From a gamma proteobacterium symbiont of Ctena orbiculata (lineage in GTDB: Bacteria; Pseudomonadota; Gammaproteobacteria; Chromatiales; Chromatiaceae): a stretch of 35,667 bases of DNA. The position numbers and the translations under genes are program-made. The notes under the pieces are model-generated. The model saw only the letters and a program-made list of their open reading frames with translations. It had not been told where the DNA came from and ran no database searches. The stretch covers positions 1 through 35,667 of the forward strand of contig NATV01000081.1 of assembly GCA_003094535.1 (NCBI GenBank), written 5' to 3'. Positions 17,973 to 26,255 of this stretch are shown piece after piece. Within the stretch, counting starts at the first letter, position 1. Each line of letters opens with the position of its first letter.

Positions 17973-18698
17973 CTACATCGAAAAGTCCTCACCAAGATAG
18001 ACGTTTCTAACCTCTTCGTTGCGCAGAATCTGCTCCGTCGTACCCTCTGCCAATACCCGGCCGCTGTTGATGATATAGGCCCGGTCGCAGATATCCAGGG
18101 TCTCCCTGACATTGTGATCCGTGATCAAGACACCGATCTGCAGCGCCTTGAGGTGTTGAATGATCTTCTTGATGTCGATGACGGCAAGCGGATCGACGCC
18201 CGCGAAGGGCTCGTCCAAGAGCACAAACCGGGGTTGAACCGAAAGGGTACGGGCAATCTCCAGGCGCCTGCGCTCACCCCCGGACAGGCTCATCGCAAGG
18301 CTCTCGCGCAAGTGGTCGATGCCGAGTTCAGTCAGCAAGCGATCGCAGATCTCTCGACCCTCGGCGGCATCCAGTTCATCCCGCGTCTCCAGGATCGCGA
18401 GAATATTCTGTTCCACCGTGAGACGGCGAAACACGGATGCCTCCTGAGCCAGATAACCGATACCGCTGCGCGCGCGCTTGTGCATCGCTTGGTCGGTCAA
18501 CACCTCGCTATCGAGAAGAATCTCACCGCGGTCCGCCTCGATCAGGCCGACGATCATGTAGAAACTGGTGGTCTTTCCCGCGCCGTTGGGCCCCAGCAGC
18601 CCAACCACCTCGCCGCTGTTGACGCTCAGCGAGACACCGTCCACCACATTGCGCTTGCCGTACTGCTTTTGCAGCGCCTTGGCCTGCAGCCGGCTCAT
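17973..18698 (-). CDS. lptB: LPS export ABC transporter ATP-binding protein
   Basis: LptB is the ATPase that, with LptF and LptG, pulls lipopolysaccharide out of the inner membrane. The 241-residue product has Walker A GPNGAGKT (36-43), the Q-loop region [19 protein letters not shown], the ABC signature LSGGERRR, Walker [14 protein letters not shown], and the switch histidine in [11 protein letters not shown]. It overlaps lptA by four bases. Confidence 0.96.
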   Translation of the reverse strand: MSRLQAKALQKQYGKRNVVDGVSLSVNSGEVVGLLGPNGAGKTTSFYMIVGLIEADRGEILLDSEVLTDQAMHKRARSGIGYLAQEASVFRRLTVEQNILAILETRDELDAAEGREICDRLLTELGIDHLRESLAMSLSGGERRRLEIARTLSVQPRFVLLDEPFAGVDPLAVIDIKKIIQHLKALQIGVLITDHNVRETLDICDRAYIINSGRVLAEGTTEQILRNEEVRNVYLGEDFSM

Positions 18699-19210
18699 GG
18701 CGTTGACTGCTGCTTGGGTTCTATCACTACCTGCACCCGCTGTTTGCCCTGTGCGCTGGTACCGGCCCTGACCATCGCCTTGCTGCGGTTGTAGATAATC
18801 CGGTCGTTGCGAAAACTGTTGCCCCCCTGCTCCAGAAGTGCGTTGTCGATCATCAGCAATTCATCGCTCTCCACGATGATCTCCACGCGCATCGCCTCGC
18901 CGCGAACCTCACCACCCTCCTTGTCCGTCAGCTGGCGAAATCGGACCGGCGCCCCTTCGCCGATAATTTTCTCCGTTTTTCCCTGGCGACGGTGAATCCA
19001 CAAGCGGTCGGCCCAGAGTTTCAGGCTACCCTGGGTGATCTCCACGCTGCCTTCGTACAGCACCACCCCGGATCCCTCGTCGATGGAGAGGCTATCCGCC
19101 TCCAGGCGCATTGGCTGTTCCCTGTCGCCTTCAAGGGCCTGCAGCCGCAGCGAGACGCCCAGCAATAGCAGCAGAGACAGCACGCCGGCCGTGGTTCTAT
19201 TGAAATTCAT
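18695..19210 (-). CDS. lptA: Periplasmic LPS bridge protein LptA
   Basis: LptA forms the beta-jellyroll bridge that carries LPS across the periplasm. From the ATG at 19210 it is 171 residues, starting with a signal peptide ([20 protein letters not shown], likely cut after LQA). The OstA-like domain follows ([32 protein letters not shown]). Another ATG at 19228 adds six residues, but only the one at 19210 has a good ribosome-binding site (GAGG, five-base spacer). It overlaps lptC by 14 bases. Confidence 0.92.
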   Translation of the reverse strand: MNFNRTTAGVLSLLLLLGVSLRLQALEGDREQPMRLEADSLSIDEGSGVVLYEGSVEITQGSLKLWADRLWIHRRQGKTEKIIGEGAPVRFRQLTDKEGGEVRGEAMRVEIIVESDELLMIDNALLEQGGNSFRNDRIIYNRSKAMVRAGTSAQGKQRVQVVIEPKQQSTP

Positions 19211-19760
19211 AATAGCCTCGCACCTCATGCAACAGCTTCAAACGCATCGGCTGCTGAAACCAGGCCCGCATACCGATCGCAGTTACCCACTGCGCATCGC
19301 TTTCGATGCGCACCGGCCCCTCGGTGGTTGCCATCGAGCGGTCAGTATGGAGGGTCAAATCATGGGTGGTGATATGGAGAGGAGCCGATTCCTTGCTGCC
19401 GGGACGATCGATAGCCACCGGACCCGGGAGATGGACAATCTCCTCGTCACCCCTGATCACACCCCGATCCGCCTCCATCCGCCAGGGCGGTCCCTGTTGA
19501 TTGTAGTGCCAGAATCGGGGTTGTTGCAGTTCGGTGATCCCGGTCTTGTCAAAAAACCTCATCCCTTTCGACTGCAGTCGCTGTTTCAGCTTACCACGTT
19601 CGTCATAGGTATCTACGACCAGGCCATCGGCATAGGAATCGGGTGAGATCTTGACACTGGGCTGCCTGACCTCTTCCGGCTGGGTCAATCTATTCAACCA
19701 CCAGCCCAGGCTCAGCAGTGCCGCAAGCATAATAAAAAGACCGATCAGCCGACGCTTCAA
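19197..19760 (-). CDS. lptC: LPS export protein LptC
   Basis: LptC is a bitopic inner-membrane protein that hands LPS from LptBFG to LptA. The 187-residue product has an N-terminal membrane segment at about residues 5-22 after MKRR, then a periplasmic beta-jellyroll. The closing pattern, including GVIRGDEEIVHLPGPVAID, LTLHTDRSMATTEGPVRIES and the C-terminal VRGYYE, matches the family. It overlaps kdsC and lptA, so the genes are translationally linked. Confidence 0.92.
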   Translation of the reverse strand: MKRRLIGLFIMLAALLSLGWWLNRLTQPEEVRQPSVKISPDSYADGLVVDTYDERGKLKQRLQSKGMRFFDKTGITELQQPRFWHYNQQGPPWRMEADRGVIRGDEEIVHLPGPVAIDRPGSKESAPLHITTHDLTLHTDRSMATTEGPVRIESDAQWVTAIGMRAWFQQPMRLKLLHEVRGYYEFQ

Positions 19761-20278
19761 AGATAGCTGTCCAACTCTGTTTTAAGATTGCCCTGGGCCT
19801 CCAGCACCAATTCACAGACATCCCTGGCGGCCCCCCGACCGCCGTTGCGGGGTGTCTGCCAGTGTGCATGCTGGACCACGAAGGGATGGGCGTCGTTAAC
19901 CGCGATCGCCAGGCCTACCCGCCGCATGATCGGCAGATCGACAACGTCATCGCCCACGTAGGCGATCTCGGCATCCGAGAGGCCCAGCTTATCGCGCAAC
20001 TCCTCATAGGCTGGAAGCTTGTCATGCTTGCCCTGATAGACATGCTCGATACCCAAACTCTCCATGCGAATGCGCACAACCTCCGAGGTGCGTCCGGTGA
20101 TAATACCGATCACCACCCCCGTCTTCTGCAGCATCTTCATTCCATGGCCATCCCTGGAGTTGAACGACTTATACTCCTGACCGTCGTCCCCAAGAAAGAG
20201 ACTGCCGTCTGTAAGAACACCATCAACATCAAAAATGACCAGTTTCACTCCACTGGCCTTGGCATGTATATCCTGCAC
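19757..20278 (-). CDS. kdsC: KDO-8-phosphate phosphatase
   Basis: KdsC removes phosphate from KDO 8-phosphate to give KDO for the LPS core. The 173-residue product is a compact C0-type HAD phosphatase without a cap: FDVDGVLTDG (catalytic aspartates D17 and D19), GIITGRTSEVV, K in the KHDKLPAYEEL region, and YVGDDVVDLPIM. C-terminal NGGRGAARDVCELVL matches KdsC. It follows kdsD by 11 bases. Confidence 0.95.
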   Translation of the reverse strand: MQDIHAKASGVKLVIFDVDGVLTDGSLFLGDDGQEYKSFNSRDGHGMKMLQKTGVVIGIITGRTSEVVRIRMESLGIEHVYQGKHDKLPAYEELRDKLGLSDAEIAYVGDDVVDLPIMRRVGLAIAVNDAHPFVVQHAHWQTPRNGGRGAARDVCELVLEAQGNLKTELDSYL

Positions 20279-20289
20279 CCTCTACCCCT

Positions 20290-21288
20290 CTACATCACGC
20301 CGGCTCGCAGCAGATCGTGCATATTGAAAGCACCGATCAAACGCTGATCCGCATCGATAACCAGCAGGCCGTTTATCTTCTTTTCATCCATCATCTGCAG
20401 GGCCTCTGCAGCCAACATCTCAGCCGGCACGGTCAGGCAGTTCCTTGTCATCACCTCACTCACTTTCACGTGGTGAATGTCGATGGGTCTATTCAAGGTA
20501 CGCCGTAGATCGCCGTCCGTGTAGACGCCGCCCACCTTACCCTCACCGTCCACCACCGCTGTCATCCCCAGGCCCTTGGCCGACATGACCTCCAGCGCTT
20601 CATGCAGTGTGGCGTCGAGTTCGACGTAAGGCAGTGCCCTCTCCACATGCATTATATCACCGACACGGAGCAGCAAGCGCCTTCCCAGTGTGCCCCCCGG
20701 ATGGGATAGGGCGAAATCCTTGGCGGTAAAGCCACGCGCCTGAAGCAGTGCGACCGCCATCGCATCCCCCATTACCAGTGCGGCGGTGGTGCTCGAGGTC
20801 GGCGCCAGTCCCAGGGGGCAGGCCTCCTTCTCGACACTGACATCGATATGGACTTCCGATTCCCTGGCCAGGGTCGATTCAGGCTTGCCGGTCATCGCGA
20901 TCAGCGGCGCACCCAGGCGCTTGAGCAGGGGCAGAATCACCAGCAGCTCACCGGTCTCCCCCGAGTTGGAGAGTGCCAGCACCACATCCTGCGGCGTGAT
21001 CATGCCCAGATCACCGTGGCTGGCTTCACCCGGATGGACAAAAAACGCCGGGCTTCCGGTGCTGGCCAGGGTCGCGGCGATCTTGTTGCCGATATGACCC
21101 GACTTGCCCATGCCGATGACAACGATCCTCCCCTGGCAATGAAGGAGATAGCTGCAGGCCTGGGCAAACGCCTCGCCCAACCGGGGAATGAGCGAGGAGA
21201 CTGCATCGGCCTCTGTCTCGATCACGGCCCTACCCAGATCGATCATCCTGGTCATTTCATCTTGTGCGGGGGTGATGGGTTTTGTCAT
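20290..21288 (-). CDS. kdsD: Arabinose-5-phosphate isomerase
   Basis: KdsD converts ribulose 5-phosphate to arabinose 5-phosphate, the first step towards KDO. The 332-residue protein has a SIS sugar-isomerase domain (about 45-180; IVVIGMGKSGHIGNKIAATL, HPGEASHGDLGMI, LSNSGETGE, APTSSTTAALVMGDAMAVAL) and two CBS domains (about 210-265 and 278-330, the first ending VYTDGDLRR). Full length and gene order with kdsC and lpt genes support KdsD rather than GutQ. Confidence 0.95.
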   Translation of the reverse strand: MTKPITPAQDEMTRMIDLGRAVIETEADAVSSLIPRLGEAFAQACSYLLHCQGRIVVIGMGKSGHIGNKIAATLASTGSPAFFVHPGEASHGDLGMITPQDVVLALSNSGETGELLVILPLLKRLGAPLIAMTGKPESTLARESEVHIDVSVEKEACPLGLAPTSSTTAALVMGDAMAVALLQARGFTAKDFALSHPGGTLGRRLLLRVGDIMHVERALPYVELDATLHEALEVMSAKGLGMTAVVDGEGKVGGVYTDGDLRRTLNRPIDIHHVKVSEVMTRNCLTVPAEMLAAEALQMMDEKKINGLLVIDADQRLIGAFNMHDLLRAGVM

Positions 21289-21312
21289 AACAGGGGCACC
21301 CTTACAGGTTTA

Positions 21313-22281
21313 TCAGGCATTCACCAGTGAGAAGAAAAGCAGAGACTGATAGCCAATGAAACAGAGCAGCAGGAACAATCCCTCCAGGCGATTGATACGA
21401 CCCTGCTTGCCAAGACCGTATCCCATGAAAAAGAGGAACAGGGTCAAGGCCATCATCACCGGCAGGTCGCGCGCCATGACCTGCGCGGAAAAGGGTCCAG
21501 GCGCCACCAAGCCGGGGATACTCAACACCGCCAGCAGGTTGTAAAGATTGGAACCGATGACATTACCGATGGCGAGATCATCCTCTCCTTTCAGGGCGCT
21601 GGTGATACTGGCGGCCAACTCGGGCAGGCTGGTACCGATGGCGACGATGGTCAAGCCGATAATGACATCGCTGACACCCAAGGCAGAGGCCACGTTGACC
21701 GCACCCCACACCAGCAGGCGGGAACTGATAAGGAGAAAGACCAATCCACCCAGCAACAGGAGAATCGCCTTTCGGGTGGGTATATCGTGGGGAATCTCCG
21801 CGTCGAACTCACTGGCGATGGGATCGGAGGCACCCGTCTTGGCGGTATAGATCATCCAGCCGAGTACCGCCACCAGGGTAACCACCAGGACAAGGCCATC
21901 GAGTCGATTCAATTCGCCGTCCCACATCAACAACAGTGTCATCACCGAAACCGCAAGCAGCAGGGGATATTCGCGGCGCAGCACGCTGGAGTGAACCGAA
22001 AGGGGAACCACGAGGGCGGTAAATCCGAGAATCAGCCCGATGTTGGCAATATTGGAGCCGATGGCATTGCCGATCGCCAATCCGGGATTGCCGTTGATGA
22101 CCGCCATGGTTGAGACCAGTATCTCCGGCGCCGAGGTGCCGAAACCGACGACCGTGAGTCCGATCAGCATGGGAGAGACACCAAGATTATCCGCGAGGGC
22201 GGCCGCACCACTGATAAACCGATCGGCGCTCCAAACCAGAACAACGAGACCCAGAACAATGGCAACACTGAAAAGAAACAT
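21313..22281 (-). CDS. yrbG: YrbG-type calcium/sodium antiporter
   Basis: The 322-residue product is an inner-membrane Ca2+/Na+ exchanger-family protein with about ten membrane segments. The two inverted alpha repeats are clear: GFGTSAPEI with GNAIGSNIANI in the first half, and AIGTSLPEL with GNVIGSNLYNL in the second. The acidic ion-binding residues are present in both. An acidic cytoplasmic loop separates the halves. Its transport activity in relatives is poorly defined. It is the first gene of the minus-strand block and diverges from rplM; the ATG has no clear ribosome-binding site, so it may be weakly translated. Confidence 0.92.
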   Translation of the reverse strand: MFLFSVAIVLGLVVLVWSADRFISGAAALADNLGVSPMLIGLTVVGFGTSAPEILVSTMAVINGNPGLAIGNAIGSNIANIGLILGFTALVVPLSVHSSVLRREYPLLLAVSVMTLLLMWDGELNRLDGLVLVVTLVAVLGWMIYTAKTGASDPIASEFDAEIPHDIPTRKAILLLLGGLVFLLISSRLLVWGAVNVASALGVSDVIIGLTIVAIGTSLPELAASITSALKGEDDLAIGNVIGSNLYNLLAVLSIPGLVAPGPFSAQVMARDLPVMMALTLFLFFMGYGLGKQGRINRLEGLFLLLCFIGYQSLLFFSLVNA

Positions 22282-22419
22282 GCAATTTAATTAATATTCA
22301 ATATGTTGCGGGACCATGGAGGCTAAATTAAGACAGCTCTTCATGCAAACTGGTTAACCATCGATCAGTCACAGCGGAATAGAGGGCAAAGATAATAGCA
22401 GAAAGCCGTACGATTTGGC
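22282..22419. other. Divergent intergenic region yrbG / rplM, left part
   Basis: About 140 A+T-rich bases without a supportable gene. The promoter for the yrbG-kds-lpt block must lie here if it is not transcribed from elsewhere, but I could not choose a clear -35/-10 pair on the minus strand. Confidence 0.4.
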
Positions 22420-22448
22420 TTGACAAGAACCTTAGAATATTAGATGAT
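22420..22448 (+). promoter_or_regulatory. Candidate sigma-70 promoter for rplM-rpsI (or a small RNA)
   Basis: A perfect -35 hexamer TTGACA (22420-22425) is followed after 17 bases by GATGAT (22443-22448), four of six matches to the -10 consensus. TATACT at 22454-22459 is an alternative -10 with a weak -35. Transcription would begin near 22455-22466, more than 215 bases before the rplM start codon. Confidence 0.55.
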
Positions 22449-22506
22449 TTAGATATACTGATACATTGAGTAACAGTAATCCTCCTTTGGTGGTATATAT
22501 AGACTT

Positions 22507-22536
22507 AGCGCGACAACCTCTGTCGCGCTTTTTTTT
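22507..22536 (+). terminator. Intrinsic terminator inside the rplM leader
   Basis: AGCGCGACA and TGTCGCGCT form a perfect 9-bp stem around the loop ACCTC, followed at once by an eight-T run. This is the strongest terminator in the window. No plus-strand gene lies upstream, so it either ends a short RNA of about 80 nucleotides or acts as an attenuator ahead of rplM. Confidence 0.8.
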
Positions 22537-22545
22537 GTCCTGGAT

Positions 22546-22638
22546 CCGGGGCTTGCCCGGTTGGAGGGAGAGACGAAGGAGCAACGCCAAATATCCTCGA
22601 TTGGGTCTTGTCTAGACCCACCGGATCATGTAATATCC
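22546..22638 (+). promoter_or_regulatory. Structured 5' leader of rplM
   Basis: Three small hairpins follow the terminator: CCGGG-GCTTG-CCCGG (22546-22560), TGGGTCT-TGTCT-AGACCCA (22602-22620) and CGGAT-CATGTAAT-ATCCG (22622-22638). In E. coli the rplM-rpsI mRNA leader is a target for autoregulation by L13, so a similar role is possible. I cannot show similarity to that leader by eye. Confidence 0.4.
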
Positions 22639-22684
22639 GCCGTCTTTTTCAAGGCATTTTAGTTCTCCATCGGAGCGACATCGG

Positions 22685-23113
22685 ATGACTACTCTAAGCG
22701 CAAAGCCGGCAGAGGTACGCCGCAATTGGTATCTCGTGGATGCAACAGACAAGACTCTGGGTCGTCTGTCCACGGAAATTGCCCGACGCCTGCGCGGTAA
22801 ACATAAACCGGAATACACCCCTCACGTCGACACCGGCGACTATATCGTCGTGGTCAACGCCGAAAAGATCCGGGTTACCGGCAACAAGCTGAGCGACAAG
22901 ATGTACCATCACCACACTGGCTACATCGGCAATCTGAAATCGATCAGTCTGGAGAAGCTGCTGCAGAAGGCCCCGGAGCGCGCCATCGAACACGCGGTCA
23001 AGGGGATGATGCCGAAAAACCCGCTGGGCCACGCCATGTTGAAGAAACTGCGCGTCTTCGCCGGTCCCGAGCACGCCCACCAGGCACAGCAGCCCCAGCC
23101 ACTGGACATCTGA
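22685..23113 (+). CDS. rplM: 50S ribosomal protein L13
   Basis: L13 is an early-assembly protein of the large subunit. The product is 142 residues, the same as in E. coli. [40 protein letters not shown] and [21 protein letters not shown] are diagnostic. CGGAG lies nine bases before the ATG. It forms the usual operon with rpsI, 23 bases downstream. Confidence 0.98.
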   Translation: MTTLSAKPAEVRRNWYLVDATDKTLGRLSTEIARRLRGKHKPEYTPHVDTGDYIVVVNAEKIRVTGNKLSDKMYHHHTGYIGNLKSISLEKLLQKAPERAIEHAVKGMMPKNPLGHAMLKKLRVFAGPEHAHQAQQPQPLDI

Positions 23114-23136
23114 TCCTAATATATAGAGTAACGAGC

Positions 23137-23526
23137 ATGGCAGATACACACATCACCACCGGACGCCGCAAGAGTTCCACCGCCCGCGTCTTCCTCACCG
23201 CCGGCAGCGGCAACATCGTGGTCAACAACCGTCCCCTCGACGAGTACTTCGGTCGTGAGACCGCCCGCATGGTGGTACGCCAGCCGCTGGACGCCACTGA
23301 AACCACCGACAAGGTCGATATCAAGGTTACGGTCAACGGTGGCGGCACCACGGGCCAGGCAGGCGCTATCCGTCACGGCATCTCCCGCGCCCTGGACGCC
23401 TACGACGAGTCACTCCACGGCACCCTGCGCAAGGCCGGTTTCCTGACCCGCGACGCCCGCGCCGTGGAACGCAAGAAGGTCGGCCTGCACAAGGCCCGCA
23501 AGCGTCCGCAATACTCCAAACGCTAA
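23137..23526 (+). CDS. rpsI: 30S ribosomal protein S9
   Basis: S9 sits in the 30S head, and its C-terminal tail reaches the P-site tRNA. The product is 129 residues. [14 protein letters not shown] at the start, [14 protein letters not shown] in the middle and the basic tail [17 protein letters not shown] are all typical, including the terminal Lys-Arg. The tRNA-Gln gene begins 24 bases after the stop, so the tRNA may be processed from the same transcript. Confidence 0.98.
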   Translation: MADTHITTGRRKSSTARVFLTAGSGNIVVNNRPLDEYFGRETARMVVRQPLDATETTDKVDIKVTVNGGGTTGQAGAIRHGISRALDAYDESLHGTLRKAGFLTRDARAVERKKVGLHKARKRPQYSKR

Positions 23527-23550
23527 GTCTGGCTCAGTCGAGTCTGCAAC

Positions 23551-23624
23551 TGGGGATTCGTCTAACGGCAGGACACCGGACTCTGACTCCGTATGTGGAG
23601 GTTCGAATCCTCCATCCCCAGCCA
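23551..23624 (+). tRNA. tRNA-Gln (anticodon CUG)
   Basis: A 74-base cloverleaf with the CCA end encoded. The acceptor stem is TGGGGAT/ATCCCCA, the D-arm GTCT/GGAC, the anticodon loop CTCTGAC (anticodon CTG, reading CAG), and the T-arm GGAGG-TTCGAAT-CCTCC. The unpaired G before CCA is normal. The outermost anticodon-stem pair (27-43) is a C-T mismatch, slightly unusual. It lies just after rpsI. Confidence 0.95.
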
Positions 23625-23635
23625 ACAGTATATTG

Positions 23636-23660
23636 AAGCCCACCCAGTGTGGGCTTTTTT
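23636..23660 (+). terminator. Intrinsic terminator after tRNA-Gln
   Basis: AAGCCCAC-CCAGT-GTGGGCTT forms an 8-bp stem ending in a run of six T. It closes the rplM-rpsI-tRNA unit. Confidence 0.85.
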
Positions 23661-23681
23661 ACTGTCTCTACGAAGCTGCCC

Positions 23682-23800
23682 GGATGGAGGATTTGAACCG
23701 ATCAGAGGTTCGACGCCTGAGCAACGCGAAGGCGAACAGCGAATAGCTGGCCCCGAAGGGGTGAGGCCCAAAGGGCCGAATAATCCTCCATCCACAGCCA
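23682..23800. repeat. tRNA-Gln-like structured element with perfect 12-bp inverted ends
   Basis: GGATGGAGGATT at 23682-23693 and AATCCTCCATCC at 23782-23793 are perfect reverse complements. The right side through 23800 matches the last 19 bases of the tRNA-Gln gene (23606-23624) at 18 positions. GAGGTTCGA at 23705-23713 equals the 5' T-arm sequence of the same tRNA, so the T-arm looks split by 68 bases. Inside are further short hairpins: GAACC/GGTTC, CGCCT/AGGCG, CCCC-GAA-GGGG and GGCCC-AAA-GGGCC. It could be a structured RNA, a tRNA-derived short mobile repeat, or a broken second tRNA gene. Confidence 0.6.
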
Positions 23801-23807
23801 TCAATAG

Positions 23808-23830
23808 AACCCGCCATGTGCGGGTTTTTT
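23808..23830 (+). terminator. Second intrinsic terminator
   Basis: AACCCGC-CATGT-GCGGGTT with six T. It lies eight bases after the tRNA-like CCA at 23798-23800, much as the first terminator follows the true tRNA. It might also serve the end of the minus-strand VOC gene region, but its T run points to plus-strand use. Confidence 0.75.
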
Positions 23831-23843
23831 GGTGACCTTCCCC

Positions 23844-24251
23844 CTAACTACCCCCCCTGTTTTCCACAATCGGCGGATGGTAGATGATCTGCACCGTGGT
23901 GCCGTCGGGATCGAAGCAGTAGAAGCTGCGGGCGCCGTCACGGTGGGTGCGGGGGGCGTTGCGCATTTTCACGCCCGCCGCCAGGAGGTGTGCGTACCAG
24001 GCATCCACCGCCTCCGGATCGGGCAGGAAAAATCCTATGTGATCAAGGCGCTGTGCGGCCTCATCGAACACCCCCGCTGGCGCCATGTGGAGCGCCAGGT
24101 TATCGCTTCCGGAGCTGAGATAGAGGTTGTCCGGATCAGACCGCCACTCGACCTCCATCCCCAGAAGATCGACATAGAAGTGTTCGCTTGCAGCCATATC
24201 CCTGACATTGAGGGCAACATGGCTCATGCCTAGATGTCGTGGTGGTTTCAT
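23844..24251 (-). CDS. VOC-family (glyoxalase-like) protein
   Basis: The 135-residue product has the paired beta-alpha-beta-beta-beta modules of the vicinal oxygen chelate fold: MSHVALNVRDMAASEHFYVDLLGMEV, then LDHIGFFLPDPEAVDAWYAHLLAAGV, then FYCFDPDGTTVQIIYHPP. Histidines at about 11 and 70 sit where metal ligands occur. The usual second-module glutamate (E in xxxxEF/Y) is replaced around VQIIYH, so the metal site and substrate are uncertain. AAGGAG lies eight bases before the ATG. The start overlaps the end of the DUF885 gene by four bases (ATGA), indicating one operon with it and the OsmC gene. Confidence 0.85.
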   Translation of the reverse strand: MKPPRHLGMSHVALNVRDMAASEHFYVDLLGMEVEWRSDPDNLYLSSGSDNLALHMAPAGVFDEAAQRLDHIGFFLPDPEAVDAWYAHLLAAGVKMRNAPRTHRDGARSFYCFDPDGTTVQIIYHPPIVENRGGS

Positions 24252-25846
24252 GAGAGCAACTCCTTGAGGGCCTGATCCCAGGTGTCGCGGCCGCAGGCCC
24301 GCTGCACAACTAAAGGCAGGGAAACCGCGCCATGGGCCAGCAGTTCTTCATGCAGCGAGCGCAGGGTGGCCTCCGGTCGCTGCTCGAGCTGCTGCTGGCA
24401 GAGGTTTTCCATCATTTCGGCCCCCAGCAGGGCCATGAAGGCATCGGTGGGGCGTCTGGAGATGGCGGTCAGGCTCACCTCCGCCCAGCAGGGGATCTCC
24501 GAGAGCAGTTTCAATCGCTCCAAGGCCTGGCGGCTGTTGATCTCGCCGGCATGGAACTCAAGATCGATGGTCGCCTGCTCCGCCAGGGCTAGGCGACGCT
24601 GATAGAGCTCCAGCCGATCGTCGTCATTGAAGTAGCCGCGCTCCTCCAGGATGCCACTCATATAGTGGGCCCAGCCACGCTTGAAGGCGGCGGACGGGTT
24701 GATCTGACGCACCAGGCTATGGGCCGAGATGCCGCCGGCCCAGGCCAGGTAGTGGCGGCCGCCCCAGCTGCTGTAGAGATTGCGCATGCGGATCGCCGAG
24801 CGGCTCTCGCCACCCCCTACCTGCTGGTCGGTGGGGATGAGAAAGACCCCGCCCTGCCGGGTACGCAGGTAACTGCCGCAATCCGGCTGTCTGAAACAGT
24901 TCTCGGTGATACGGAACTCCAGGGGCTGCACCGAATCGGGCAGGAGTTCAAGCCGCTGAAGGAAGGTGCGCAGCTCGTTGGCCTCCTCCCGATAGGCCTG
25001 CAGCCTGCGGTCTCCGCTGAGCAGCTCGCCGTCGATCTGTTTCGCCGCCTGCGGGTCGATTCCCTGACGTTCCATCTCTTCCCGGGTCTGGCGCAATCGT
25101 CTGCGGGCATAGGCCAGGGCATCCCCGAAAGGTATATCGAGCTGGTCGCGATGGCGCATCAACCAGGCGAGAAGCTCCCTGCCGCAATCGGCGGTTCCCG
25201 TGGCGTCCGGGGTCAACTCCTTGATCAGGGCCTGCTTGAAATCCTCCACCGCTTCCGCGGCGCGGCTGCCGAGCGCCTGCAGTCGCCCCTTGTCGGCACA
25301 GCACTCATGGACCTGCGGCAGATCCCTGCCGAGCCGTTTCAACCAGGGTACACCCTTTTGCGCCGTCTCCAGGGCATCGGCCAGCCAAAGGGTGGATACA
25401 AGCCCGGGGTACTCCCCGAGCCGCCGCCGGGCATCCCGCAGATAGTTGGGCGTCTTCTCCAATACCCCCATCAGCGCCTCGCACAGTCTCTCAGGCTGAC
25501 GTACAACCAGCTCCTGTAACAGATGCAGCGGCAGGTAGCGGGCGGGGTCGCGGTGGCGCCAATCCTGCTCGAGCAGCATCCGGTGCTCGATCAACGCGGC
25601 GCCATAGAGCAACTGCAGGTCGAGCTGACGGTCGGCATCCAGGGCCTCGTAATCAAGCTCCTTGAGACCGACCAGGAGGTTGCTGATCAGATTTGCCAAG
25701 GCCCCCATGTCGTCATCCCCATCAGCGGCGAGCAGACCCTCGTAACCGGGCACCGAGGCATACACGGCCGCCAGCGGATGAAAGCGGAACCAGACCCGGT
25801 AGTAGTCGGAAATCAGCCTGTCGAAGGCCGCCGCCTCACTGCTCAT
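24248..25846 (-). CDS. DUF885-family protein, probable inactive metallopeptidase relative
   Basis: From the ATG at 25846 the product is 532 residues, about the usual DUF885 length, and largely alpha-helical with no signal peptide. The family order is recognisable: N-terminal FDRLISDYYRVWFRFHPLAAVY, a helical middle, then FKRGWAHYMSGILEERGYF (about 388-406) and DLEFHAGEINSRQAL (about 428-442). The zinc-binding HExxPGHH motif of active members is not found; the matching region reads HYLAWAGGISAHSL (about 365-378), so the HE pair is lost. A GTG at 25879 would add 11 residues but lies deep in the OsmC gene. The chosen start still overlaps it by 11 bases. The substrate is unknown. Confidence 0.75.
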   Translation of the reverse strand: MSSEAAAFDRLISDYYRVWFRFHPLAAVYASVPGYEGLLAADGDDDMGALANLISNLLVGLKELDYEALDADRQLDLQLLYGAALIEHRMLLEQDWRHRDPARYLPLHLLQELVVRQPERLCEALMGVLEKTPNYLRDARRRLGEYPGLVSTLWLADALETAQKGVPWLKRLGRDLPQVHECCADKGRLQALGSRAAEAVEDFKQALIKELTPDATGTADCGRELLAWLMRHRDQLDIPFGDALAYARRRLRQTREEMERQGIDPQAAKQIDGELLSGDRRLQAYREEANELRTFLQRLELLPDSVQPLEFRITENCFRQPDCGSYLRTRQGGVFLIPTDQQVGGGESRSAIRMRNLYSSWGGRHYLAWAGGISAHSLVRQINPSAAFKRGWAHYMSGILEERGYFNDDDRLELYQRRLALAEQATIDLEFHAGEINSRQALERLKLLSEIPCWAEVSLTAISRRPTDAFMALLGAEMMENLCQQQLEQRPEATLRSLHEELLAHGAVSLPLVVQRACGRDTWDQALKELLS

Positions 25847-26255
25847 CGCGTATCTCGTAGTCGTGGGTGATCTGCGCACTCTTGGCGAGCATCAGCGAAG
25901 CGGAGCAGTACTTCTCGGCACTCAGGGAGATGGCCCGGGCGACGTGCTTTTCGCTGAGATCCTTGCCGGTAACGATGAAATGGGCGTGGATCCGGGTGAA
26001 CACCTTGGGATCCCGGTCCGCACGCTCCGCCTCAAGCTCCACCACGCAGGATGAGACCTGCTGGCGGGATTTCCTCAGGATCGACAAGACGTCGAATTCC
26101 GTGCACCCCCCCATGCCGAGGAGCAGCATCTCCATCGGCCTGATTCCCAGATTGCGCCCGCCATGCTCCGGCGGCCCATCCATCACCACGCCGTGGCCAC
26201 TCCCGGACTCCCCCAGCATGACGGAATCCTCCACCCATACGACCCGTGCTTTCAT
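25836..26255 (-). CDS. OsmC-family protein (YhfA-like)
   Basis: The 139-residue product belongs to the OsmC/Ohr fold, whose characterised members reduce organic hydroperoxides through two cysteines. Both are present: C51 in GMGGCTEFDVLSIL and C117 in EKYCSASLML. The N-terminal MKARVVWVEDSVMLGESGSGH and the length are those of the YhfA group. In E. coli yhfA is divergent from crp, and the same layout is seen here with the crp-like gene at 26577. It is the first gene of the OsmC-DUF885-VOC unit. Confidence 0.9.
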   Translation of the reverse strand: MKARVVWVEDSVMLGESGSGHGVVMDGPPEHGGRNLGIRPMEMLLLGMGGCTEFDVLSILRKSRQQVSSCVVELEAERADRDPKVFTRIHAHFIVTGKDLSEKHVARAISLSAEKYCSASLMLAKSAQITHDYEIRDEQ

